From: Poecilobothrus nobilitatus | Taxonomy: Eukaryota > Arthropoda > Insecta > Diptera > Dolichopodidae | DNA: 64,000 nucleotides | NCBI GenBank assembly: GCA_947095535.1 | Contig: OX352772.1 | Coordinates: 54,703,445-54,767,444, forward strand | Direction: 5' to 3' | Shown here: positions 48,691 through 59,199 of the stretch, in pieces | Position numbering within the stretch: the stretch's first letter is position 1 | Layout: each line of letters begins with the position of its first letter | Made by a program: the position numbers and the translations under genes | Notes under the pieces: model-generated | What the model was told of the DNA's origin: nothing | Database searches by the model: none | The model's input: the letters and a program-made list of their open reading frames with translations, nothing else

Positions 48691-50979
48691 ATAAAAAAAA
48701 TAGCTATTTAATATAATAAATTTGCAAGTAACAATTTCGTTTTGTGGTTTTTTTGTTTTATATTAAATAATTATTTTTATTATTAGCTCAAAAAAAAAAA
48801 AAAAATGTTACAAATTATTTTCTATAATTCAAATAAATTGATAAGACTTTTATATATATATATATATACTTTAGATCATTATGGTTAAAAGATCATAGCA
48901 CCAATAAAATATTTTAAATTAATCTAAATAAAGTTTAAAAGTTTATTTTTTTTTTTTCTTTTTGATATAAAATTTAATAAATAAATCGAGTTTATGTTAG
49001 AATTTAAATAAAAATGTATATATATATATGTATATATATTATGACGTATCGATTAAAACTTTGCTCTGTATAATCGATTTGTTATCAAAGTAACACGTTT
49101 TTGGAATAACGTCGATATATCATAATAAAAATATCTAAATTCTATAACCAAAATATAAACATAAACAAAAATTAAATATAAACAAAATAAAAAAAAAATT
49201 ATTTTTAAATAATAGTAGGAAGATGACGCACAATAGCATAAAAAATATTTGTATGTAATAATTACTTATGACTAATATGAGTAATCAAATCTTTACCAAA
49301 GAAACTGTTGCATAAAAAAGAAAAATAAAAATGAATTTGTTATATCCTAAATATTAAGTATAAGTATTTTTATTTGGTATAAATTCAATACACATGAACT
49401 TAGATTAAAACTTTTTAAACAAATAATTGACACTTATATGTAATATTAACTTAAAAAAAGAACCAAAAATTCAATAGTGAGCAGTGCTTACATGAAAAAT
49501 TAAATGAAAAATACCTTTAGACTATTTGATAGTCAATATAGTAGAGTTTTCCAATTGTGAAAGGACACAAAGAACCCAACAATTGTATGTTGTGAATAAT
49601 TATTTAATTAGTAATTTAATCAGATTTTTACACTAAATAATCTTAAGTATTGTTTAAATATTAGGAAATTGTACAAATATTTGAAAAAATTAAATAAATC
49701 TAATAATACAATATATCTTATTTTATAATACTTAAACTTAAACACATATACATGTAAAATTATCAGTACTTAAGTATTTTAAAGCAGAAGTTAATAATAC
49801 TCCAGGAGTAAGTTTCGTTTCTAACTCTCTGAAGTTTAGTTAACACTATGACAGATAAAAGTCGTTTCGAAATGCTGAAGTAGAATAAAATAAACTCTCT
49901 GACATCATAAATATCGTTTCGATATAACACCAGAATCAAATTAATAGAGTTAATTTTTTTAATGCTATACTCTCGAGGATAATTAAGGAGTGTTAAAAAT
50001 GTCAAAGTCTTATGAATTGTCATTATTGTTTTTTTTTATTTTAAATTTTAACATTATAAACTTACATATTAAAATAATTATAAACGAAATCGTTCAATTG
50101 AACTTATAATACTTCTTAAAATTAAATTTTTTTTTTGCAAACGTCATTATTTGTTTGAAATAAATAAATGTTACAATTTAATTTTGACAGTTCAAATTCA
50201 TATTTAACTCGTTGTTTCGAAATCGTGGAGTAAAGTCAACACTGGATGTGAGTGTGGTGATTAATCCTATAAAAGCATAAACTTTACTCGGAGTAAGAAG
50301 CGAAACGCACTACGCAGTAGTACTATTACTTGAAATGTTAGAGCTCTGAAAGCAACTAATAAAAGTTCAACAAGAATTACAGTTAAGCCACAATTATTTT
50401 GAATCTATAAGATTTTGTAAACATAAATTCAATTATTAATGATAAAAAACAAATCACTTTTAAAAACTTAACATTTTTTAGAGAGATTAACATTTTTTTT
50501 TTAAATTTGGGTTTTTTTTTAAATATTCGCGTTTTATTAAAAACCTGTTGTTTTTTAAAATCGTGAGTTTAAAAATTTGCGTACGTGTGCAATTACATAT
50601 GTTGATATTTTTTAAACAAAAAAAGAAATGAATACAAGAAGAATTATTGACCACAGAATCAGTATTTTAATAATTTGATTAGTTTGGTTAGATTTAAGAC
50701 GGCAATCCCCCTTTACTTGTAAGGTTTACTATTGAAGTACGTGTGTATAAACATACATATACGAAATTCACAATTAAAAGACATTTTATAATTGGAAAAC
50801 ATGAGATTTTAAAACATAAAATATGTGATTTTAGGAGATTTTAAACTCGAATTTTCTTAGTCAACTCTATTTTTTATACTTTATATAATTACAAAAATTT
50901 AGTATACATATATGTTAAGTACAAATAATTATTTTAATCACATAATAAACTAATATTTCTTTTATTTCAAATAAATTTA
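48691..50979. other. gene-free AT-rich DNA
   Basis: (TA)n tracts at 48850-48870 and 49018-49036. Two GC-richer patches, 49790-49990 and 50215-50350, share words (GGAGTAAG, CGAAAC) but I could not establish a common element. Confidence 0.55.
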
Positions 50980-51522
50980 TACAGTCAATATCGGTTATAA
51001 CGACATTGAGCGGACCGACAAATTTGGTCGTTATATCCGATAGGTTGTTATAAACAATATCAAAATTTTATTATTATAAATTAAAAGAAGTATTATTTAC
51101 TTATTTATTCAAGTCTTTATTTCACCGTTTTTAACAAAAAATAAAAAAAAAATAATAATATGTACTTTACATACATTTAACTGACCTAATGTAACATGCA
51201 CATCTAAATAAAAATGTTAGAAATATCAAACTAGCACCACAACCAGGCGACAAGTAGGCGGCAAAAAGTAACGGGTCAATCGTTTGATGCTTTTTTTCGT
51301 AACTAATAATAATGTATGTATTTTTCTTTATTTTGTTTTTTCGTCGTTATAACAGATAATTTTTTCTTTTTTGAAGTAAAAATAAGTCGTTATAAGTGAT
51401 GTCGTTATTTCCGATATAAATTAGTTTGAAGTTAAATTAACTTAAAATCGGGACTTTTAAAAGTGGTCGTAATAAACGATATGTCGTTATAACCAATGTC
51501 GTTATAACCGATTTTGACTGTA
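50980..51522. mobile_element. pogo/Tigger-like MITE with TA target duplications
   Basis: A 539-bp element (50982-51520) lies between TA dinucleotides. The ends start CAGTCAATATCGGTTATAAC and, read from the right, CAGTCAAAATCGGTTATAAC; the first 26 bases differ at one position. The word GTCGTTATAA recurs in the outer parts on both sides, so transposase-binding words are repeated subterminally. The CAGT... ends, TA duplication and GGTTAT words resemble pogo/Tigger elements of the Tc1/mariner superfamily. No transposase is present. Confidence 0.85.
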
Positions 51523-52916
51523 TTAATATAAAATTTTCTTAATTTATTGTACTAAACATTGTATAAATTTATCGTTTTAAACATCGCAACTATATAATAT
51601 GCAATTAAATTTTTTTGTTGCCTTTTTTTTTTGCCAGTATTAAATTGGTCAATTATTATTATTAAAGAAATATTTAAACAGATCCTTTCATACTCTAGAA
51701 GTATACTATACATGCCATAATTATTACTCTATTATGCAAAAAAAAAAATAAATTAAATAAAATAAGACAATTTCCCCCATACAAAAACAATTATTTTTAA
51801 TTTAAAAAACAAACAAAAAACCACATTTAGATTAAAAATCTAAAAATCTTTAATAAAATCTTTAGTATGCCTATACCTATTAAATTTTTAAATTTAAATT
51901 TAATCATTATTTTTTGTTGACGTTAGGTATTAAGTTACAAACAAAAAAAAAAAACACAATTGCAAAATTTCAAAAGACAACAAAATAAAAAGTGAAAAAA
52001 ATTCAGTTACTTCATTAGCTTTTTATTAAAATATTAATATATTTATTATGTATATATATGTACTTAGAAATATATTCATACTTTATACAAGTTTATAATA
52101 TACTATACAAGTACTAAGTATAGCATTCAAAATTTTTTATTTTGCATCTGCTTTAACACCAATTTTAAAAATTTTTTTTCTTTTTTGTCTGACATACTGA
52201 TAGTCTTTTTTCGATTATTTGGCATTTTCTTTTTTAGAGAATTTGCAAATACTTTATTTTTCGTATTATTGAACGTACTGAATTTTTTTATACCATTTTA
52301 TTTTTCTTATTTCATTTCTACAAGTTTCGGTCTTTAACTAATCTTTTTAAATTTTCCATCTTCTTTGTTTTGTATTTTCTTTAGTTTATTTTAATCTTTC
52401 AATTAATTTTTTTTTTTTTGCATAATTACGATTTTGAGGTTGACATTAACGGTGTAGATTTGCTCGATTAGTTTGATTATTCATTGACAAAGTTCCTAAA
52501 TATTACCGAATATACTAAGCGATACATGGCAACTTTATTTAATGCAAATTAGGAAATTAAAAAAAGAAATCTGATAAAATATAAAACTAATATGTAATTC
52601 TATTCTATACATATAATAATCTTTAAAAATTACTTCTATTGGAAAATTTTGGTTTACATGACCGTACATATAGAGACCTGAGATCGTATAAATTAAGTCC
52701 CGTTTTCATATCATATCCTTATAACTTTGATTGTTAACTATTATTTTAAAACCTATATCTTTAGTAAAAGATTTAAAAAAGATTAAAAAACAAAAAAATT
52801 AGTTCTTTAATTACTTTAATTTTTGAGTTACTTTAAATCTGTAAATAAGATAATTTTAGTTCATCTACTTTAAGAATGAATGGTATAAGAAGTTCATTCA
52901 GAAGAAGAAGAAGAAG
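51523..52916. other. gene-free AT-rich DNA
   Basis: AT-rich with A/T runs. The end of this stretch (52900-52916) is a GAAGAAGAAG purine run leading into the retrotransposon relic. Confidence 0.6.
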
Positions 52917-53262
52917 GACAGTAAAATAGGCGGAAGAGTTTTCTGCTATGATCTAGGCGTTAATTTAGCTTTTCAGTTGTTGAATCATTGTGGCATTTTT
53001 TCAAGGTGAAATAGCTGCTATAAACGAGGCAGTGAACTTACTGTGGTGGTCTTCACTAGAAAAGTTTACATTTTCACGAATACTTAAGATGCCATTAAGG
53101 TATTTTAAATCATTCTATGTTAGTTTAGCGATTGTTAGCAACTGCCTCTCATCCTTAAAGTTGAATGAATCAATTTTTGACCTTTTGTGTGAATGGCGGT
53201 ATATTTCTGTAAAAAGGAGTATATTTCTAGAGAGATTCTTTTTGAATAACCTTTTCTAATTA
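52917..53262 (+). pseudogene. RNase H domain relic of a non-LTR retrotransposon
   Basis: RNase H removes RNA from RNA-DNA hybrids and in some LINEs (I/LOA-like groups) follows the polymerase. Here the first frame gives SKIGGRVFCYDLG and continues to NHCGIF; after a frameshift the second gives FFQGEIAAINEAVNLL, the expected helix with the catalytic-region glutamate. In a third frame TxDAIKVF follows, a damaged TDSQxAIxAL motif. Then comes a stretch like the domain's C-terminal half, with a weak W-x-x-x-I-S-V-K echo of the usual WVPGHxGxxGN. At least two frameshifts and stops make it dead. Order and spacing of four motifs support the call. Confidence 0.7.
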
Positions 53263-53767
53263 TCAAGAGGTAGACTTAATCGATTGACTACGCTTTGCAC
53301 TAAGCTCTCAATGATTTTATTAAGGAAAAATTGATCTAAAGTATCGCAACGGATCCAAATTGCCCTAGTATATATTTGCAGCTCCTTTCCACCTACTTAG
53401 GTACAGAATTTATTTATAAAATCTTAATTAATCTCAAATAAAAAACAAATAATTCTAAATTTCTTAATTAAATTTTTTGTTTAAGTTTACTTTAAATCAC
53501 ACTAAAAGATTTTTGTTCGATACATATATAATGTTGTGTTTTTGGGACGAACATTTTTAAAAATAATATTTAGTTCTTAAGATTAGTTTTAATGCATAAT
53601 AACACTAGGGTTAAAAAGGCCAATAAATTTTTTAAAATAAATAAACAAAAGAATGTAATGACAAACAAATTTATTTTTATTTTTAGTGAATTAAAAAATC
53701 ACAGAAATTCAAAACACTACCATTAAAAAAAATTTTTTTAAGCACTCATTTGATAATATTGATTTTC
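53263..53767. other. gene-free DNA, perhaps further LINE relic
   Basis: The first 130 bp are less AT-rich and may continue the dead retrotransposon, but no motif is readable. The rest is AT-rich. Confidence 0.5.
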
Positions 53768-54968
53768 TTTTTATACCCTACACATTAAGTATAGGGTATA
53801 TTAACTTTGGTATGGTGTTTGTAACCACCAAAAGGAAGCGAGTTAGGTATAGACATGTATATATATTCTGAATCACGATCACCTCCTGAGTCGATTTAGC
53901 GATGTCCGTCCGTCCGTCCGTACGCACGATAACTCAAAAAATAATGATGCTATCTTGATGAAATTTATACTGTAGGTTAACAATGACTAAGGTAAGGCGG
54001 GGATTGTAAATGGGCCAAATCGGACCATGCGTTCGGGTTCCTCTCATACAACTCCCAAAACCGAACACGCATATCTTCGAAATCAATAAAGATAGAAACT
54101 TGCAATTTTGTACGAGGCTGTGTTTTCCTGAATCTCTGATATTCTTAAAATTTGAGATGATTTGAAGTGGTTGTTCGAGTAGCTTCCATACAACTTTCAA
54201 AACCGAACAAGCATATCTTCGAAATTAATAAAGATAAAAACTTCAAATTAAGTACTAGGGTGTTGTTTCCTGAATCCCTTATTTGTACAAAATTGGAGAT
54301 GAATTGGGGTAGCTGTTCGGGTACCTCCCATACAACTTCCAAAACCGAACAAGCATATCTTCGAAATTAATAAAGATAGGAACTTCAAATTTGATACGAG
54401 GGTGCTGTTTCCTAAATCCCTAATTTGCCTAAAATTTGAGATGAATTGGAGTGATCGTTCGGGTACCTCCCATACAACTCCCAAAACCGAACAAGCATAT
54501 CTTCGAAATTAATAAAGATAGAAACTTCAAATTTGATACCAGGGTGTTGTTTCCTGAATCCCTGATTTGCCTAAAATTTCAGATGAATTGGAATGGTTGT
54601 TCGGGTATCTCCCACATAACTCCCAAAACCGAACAAGCATATCTTCCAAATTAATAAATATAAAAACTTGAAATTTGATATAAGAGTATTCTACCCTGTT
54701 CTGATGATGTCTCTAAAATTTGTGATGAATTGGGGTGGTGGTCCGGATGCCTTCACACACTTCCCAAGACCTTACAAGCATATCTTTGAATTTAATAAAG
54801 ATAGAAACCTGAAATTTTGTACAAAGGTTGTAAAAGCATTTATTTTTTTTAGCTTATATTAAATACCTAACTAAAATAACTTATGGATTTTTAATTTCAT
54901 TTGAATTTTTTAGGTGTAGGGTATAAATAAGTCGGTTAAATCGACTTACTGTTACTTTTACTTGTTTT
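53768..54968 (+). mobile_element. R1-d: DINE-1-like element, full length
   Basis: The best-preserved R1 copy. The 5' palindrome TATACCCT (53772) / AGGGTATA (53793-53800), CACCAAAAGGAAGCGAG, ATGTATATATATTC, a core ending GAGTCGATTTAGCGAT, and GTCC units at 53903-53920 are followed by six 142-bp units. The 3' end has GTGTAGGGTATA (54914-54925), a perfect 12-bp inverse of the 5' TATACCCTACAC, a 7-bp TAAGTCG/CGACTTA hairpin with 7-base loop (54928-54948) and ACTTTTACTTGTTTT. The order matches DINE-1/HINE elements thought to be mobilised by Helentron proteins. Confidence 0.88.
54030..54800. repeat. 142-bp minisatellite inside R1-d
   Basis: GCATATC(T) recurs at 54069, 54211, 54353, 54496, 54637 and 54778; the intervals are 142, 142, 143, 141 and 141. 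Each unit has CCCAAAACCGAACAAGCATA, TTCGAAATTAATAAAGATAG and TTCGGGTACCTCCCATACAA. The open frames across it on both strands are repeat artefacts. Confidence 0.9.
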
Positions 54969-56369
54969 TTTTTTGTAAAAATAAGTCTTAAATTTACATA
55001 CATTCATATATGTATAAAAAATTGTCAAACACAATATTTTACTCAATATCAATTTTTATTAATATTAAACCCTACAATTTATTGGATCAACGAATGTTTT
55101 TAAATCTTTTTTTTAATACCAAATAAATGAAGTAAACTTTTTGATTTCAAATGTTTATTTATTTTTTTTTTTTGTTTTGTTTTTAAAACAGTCTAAGCTA
55201 GAATTACATTTTTTTTTTTATTTTGAGATCAGTTTGTTCATATCTTCCATGAGATTATAACGTGCTGGTAGTTTTTAATATAAAAAAAAAAAAAAACATA
55301 AATCAAAAAAAAAAGAAGAGTTTATAACAATAAATTAAAAAATTATCTTTAAAAAACAATCTTTTAAATTAATTTTTTTGTAAAATAAAAAAAAAAAAAT
55401 TAAAACATAAATAGTGCTAAAAATAAAAACAATTAATATTATATTATTTATAGAACATTTTCGGAATTATTATTGAAAAATTTCGAATTCTTATCAATAT
55501 TTTTTGTTTCCTTTCCCTACATTTTCCGGAATTTTTTTTTTAATTTATTTTTTTCCTTTTCACCACACATAAAATTATGATGGAAAATTTTTAATAATTT
55601 ATTTTGTTTTTTTTTTTTTCTTCATTTTATGCAATAAATTACAACTATAGTGACATAATAATATGTAATGTACAAAAACAAAAAAAAAAAATAAATATAA
55701 AAAAATAAACAAAAGAGTTAAAAAAAAAAAAAAAGAAAAAAATTAAAATTCTAAAAAATAAGTGATTATTGTTTTTGCATATGTCATATAAAGTGATAAA
55801 ATTTTAATTAATTCGAATTGATTAATGAATTGATCAGTTTTCGGAAAATTTTCATATTAAATCTACACATAAGTATATATATATATATATATACATCTTA
55901 CGTGTTAAATTTATATATATATATATATTTATCCTTATATTATTATATTTAATTTTTTTTTGAATTTATTTTTGTTACTTCTCACAGATTTTTTTTTTCT
56001 AAAAAATATGTTTGTTTATTTGTGCGTTCATTTGTTCATATTACTTGATTGCATCTTATAAAAATATACAGCCAATTGGAGAGCGCTTTTCCTTTCGAAT
56101 ATAGGTCTACTAAACAATAATAAAATATTTTAGTGCAGTAGTAATTTTATGGGGATATGACAAAAGTCCCGGAGTTATAGGGGACTTATGACTCAACAAA
56201 TCAGCCAACACTTCCCGGGGGATTTTAACTCCTGTAAAACTGCGAAAAGTTGCTTGGGGACTTGGGGACGCTTCATAAACTGAAATATTTATAATTCAGT
56301 ACTAAAACAATCAATTATTTCCAAAATTTATAAAAGTATAATTATTGATTTCAAATTTTTTTTTTGATA
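54969..56369. other. gene-free DNA
   Basis: AT-rich with long homopolymers and (TA)n tracts at 55873-55929. A GC-richer patch at 56155-56285 contains GGGGACTT three times and CCCGGGGG; I cannot assign it. Confidence 0.55.
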
Positions 56370-56670
56370 AGTTTTTATAGTTGGATACGAAATTGGGATA
56401 TTCCCTTTTTTTCCAGAATGATAAGATTTTGAGTTGTATACAAAATTAGTTTATTCCCTTTATGCAGAATAAATAAATAAATAAATACGTGGAAAAAGTG
56501 GCAACCCTGATGTTGTAACCATGTTTGAAATCCATCTCAATATAGAATCTCGAATTGACAAAACTAGGAGAGATTTTAGAGTTAGATGCGAAATTAGAGT
56601 ATATTCCCTTTTTCCAGATCAGACATAAATACTCTGAAAAAAGGAGCAACCTTGACAGGGGCAACCTACT
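56370..56670. repeat. R6-b repeat, two or three diverged units
   Basis: Units contain (G)GATACGAAATT, ATTCCCTTTTTTCCAGA-type text, the inverse TGGAAAAAG, then GGCAACCCTGATGTTGTAACC. A second unit follows at 56570-56670 (GATGCGAAATTAGAGTATAT, CCCTTTTTCCAGATCAG, CTCTGAAAAAAGGAGCAACC). It parallels R6-a in the foldback element. An AAAT tetranucleotide run lies at 56467-56486. Confidence 0.6.
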
Positions 56671-56791
56671 TTAAAATTTCTCTTAGTTTTCTTCTAATAT
56701 AGCTCTAATAAAGTTCTAATATAGAATATCGCATGGACGAATATATAAATAGATAATTTTATCGGGAATTATGTTTTATTTTTAAGGGACT

Positions 56792-56809
56792 TATCGATAC
56801 GTATCGATA
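56792..56809. promoter_or_regulatory. 18-bp perfect palindrome of two DRE (TATCGATA) motifs
   Basis: TATCGATACGTATCGATA is self-complementary and holds two TATCGATA octamers two bases apart. In Drosophila TATCGATA is the DRE bound by DREF, and clustered CGATA words are bound by the insulator protein BEAF-32. No gene start is recognisable nearby, so the motif may be fortuitous. Confidence 0.45.
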
Positions 56810-57739
56810 CCTAAAAGAATCTTGTATGTTCTACAGAGGCGAAAATATTATTATATATTTTAAAACTTAATGATAATACTTTAAAGGCTGTTATATCGGA
56901 AAATGTTAAAAATAGAACTCTGCCCCAGAACAATTTTTTACTTGTTTTGACCTGCCCTATCACCTCCTTTCTTTGTGACATTCGACTTTCGTGCACCCTA
57001 TATATAAAGCAATATTAAATTTCTTTTTTTTTTACTTAATTCTCTTTGACTATTATATGCATAACATATTATGTAAAAGTCTTAAATTGAGGTGTTTGGG
57101 TATTTATATATCTGATTAAAAAATAATAAATAAATAAATAGTAAACGCCTAATATCTCCGATTAAATTCATCACATATAAGAAAACATGGAAAAACAGAG
57201 AAATTTACAAAAAGAAGTAGCCATATTGATAATGGATGTTTTATTTATAAGAAAGTATACTTTGAGGACATATAATAGTGGTAAAGATAACATATGTCAT
57301 CCTAATAATATTTTTTTTCGTATGGAAAATCTATAAACCCGTAAAAATCAGTTTAATTTAATTTAAAGCAAATGACTACATTACATTTATTCAAAAACTC
57401 ACATTAATTAAAATAATCTTCTGAGTTAGAAATCTCAAAATTCTTAATTGAGTTTGAATTTACTCGAAATCTTTTATATAAGGCTTACTTTTATGTTTTA
57501 AATACTCTATTAAATAATTAAGTTTATTTATTTACAAATATTTTCAATTAAAGATTTTTCGAACTGCATCTTTGTATCGATTCGTTAATTATTATTAAAT
57601 TTTATTAATCATTTCATTGTACATTGACAAATTTATAATACTTTTATCGTACAGCGTTCAAATAAAAACAAAAATACTTTTTTCTATTAATTTTCTAACC
57701 TCTGTAAATTTTAAAATTTCACTTTCTCTACTAATACCA
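56810..57739. other. gene-free DNA
   Basis: No gene recognised. The stretch 56930-57000 is less AT-rich (TTGACCTGCCCTATCACCTC) but has no frame I can assign. Confidence 0.55.
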
Positions 57740-57775
57740 TAAATGTATACCACTAGGTTACCAAGCCTAATGCAT
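57740..57775 (-). mobile_element. SINE-B type A-box fragment
   Basis: On the minus strand GGCTTGGTAACCTAGTGGTATA resembles the A-box region of the heads near 30.6 and 47.5 kb. The B box is not evident. Text at 57840-57870 (CGGTTAGTTAAACAGCCACTGTGAAAA) shares words with the tails near 30.15 and 62.47 kb. Confidence 0.4.
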
Positions 57776-57881
57776 AATAAATTTTATAAATTAAAAATTG
57801 TTAAAAGCAACACATTTTTTGTTAGAATATAATAAATGTGCGGTTAGTTAAACAGCCACTGTGAAAAAAATATTAATTTAA

Positions 57882-58570
57882 TTTTTATACCCGTATGAAT
57901 GTGTATTGTGTAGTTCTCGCAAGGTATAATAAATTTGCCATTACGTATGCGATACTTTAAAGGAGACCAGCTAGATATGGTAAAGTATGCATATTCTTGC
58001 ACATAATCGAATCCTGAATTAATTTAACTACCTACGTCCGTCCGTGTGTCCATTCGTCTGCACGATACCTTAATAAAAATTAAATTAATTAAATAAAATG
58101 GAATCAGAATTCTGAAACTTTTACCATTTTGCTTTTGTAAAATTTTTAGTATCGCTATTAAAATTAAATAGAAAATAGCTGCTATACAACTTTTTTATTA
58201 TTTATATGAAAATGAGTAACTCATTGATGCTTATTAAGGCTAAATATCTGAAATTTGTTGAAAAGAAGTCAAGTTATAGGCCAACAACAATTTCTGTAAA
58301 ATTTGTTTAGGCTAGTGCAACAGATTCAGTTTGCTGCCATACAACTTCTTTTTTATATAAGAATAATTCATATCATCATTAAATGATAAAGTTAGACTTC
58401 TCAGATTCTCTAAGAAATGACACTAAATTTTGTGACACTTGTTTGGTTCGGGACAACGATTAGCTGTCTTACAACTTCAAAATTCACATAAATTTTATAG
58501 AAACAAATATATTATGATCGCGAAGATAACATAGAGTTTACACAGTCTACTCTCCACTCTTCCTCCTTTT
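57882..58570 (+). mobile_element. R4: DINE/mini-me-like element, single diverged copy
   Basis: Starts TTTTTATACCCGTATGAATG with a later AAGGTATAATAAA, followed by GACCAGCTAGATATGG, ATATTCTTGCAC, a core with CTGAATTAATTTAAC and GTCCGTCCGTGTGTCC (58037-58052). Three diverged units with CATACAACTT (about 58185, 58340, 58468) follow. It ends near TCTTCCTCCTTTT, similar to the R3 3' end. The inverse terminal motif and hairpin are not clear, so the right limit is uncertain. Confidence 0.6.
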
Positions 58571-59199
58571 AAAGATAAAAATATAAATCAATATTTGTGA
58601 AAAAGTATTTTAGCCTCTATACGAGGTTTCTTTAACGAAATTTTACTTTTCAATTATATTTTTTTATTTTTTGAATTTTAAAATAAAATAGTTTCAGAAG
58701 ATCATATAATCAGAATATCACAAAATTCAGTGCATTTTTCAAAAAAAAAAATGTAATACGTAAGTAAGTCGCCGGTATTTCAATCGAAAGTTGTAGAGTT
58801 TAAACCGCGGCTAATTTAAATATTATAAAAAATATATGTATTAATATAATGTAAAAAACAATAAATAATTTAATTATTAAGGTACAACTATACCTGAAAA
58901 AAAGGTTGATTTATTTTCTCATCACATTGTATGTTGTGGGGAAATAAAAAAATATACTATATTCTTACTTACATCTTCTCTATTATATACTTCTTATTTC
59001 CTTATAGAAATGATTAAATATAAATCTATATTAAATAAATGTATTCCGAAGTTAAAAACATATGTAATAATAAAAATTAAATATAAATTATTTTTAACGG
59101 ATAATAACGGATTTTTAAAAAAAAAAAAATTTTGAAGTTATACCTATCTTTTAACAAAAAATTAGATTTCAAGAATCAACTTTAATTTACATAATAGAG
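58571..59199. other. gene-free AT-rich DNA
   Basis: Nothing recognised. Confidence 0.6.

Noticed and set aside
53934..54862. Repeat proteins on both strands of R1-d
   Set aside because: Produced by 141-143-bp tandem units; interrupted wherever the period is not a multiple of three.
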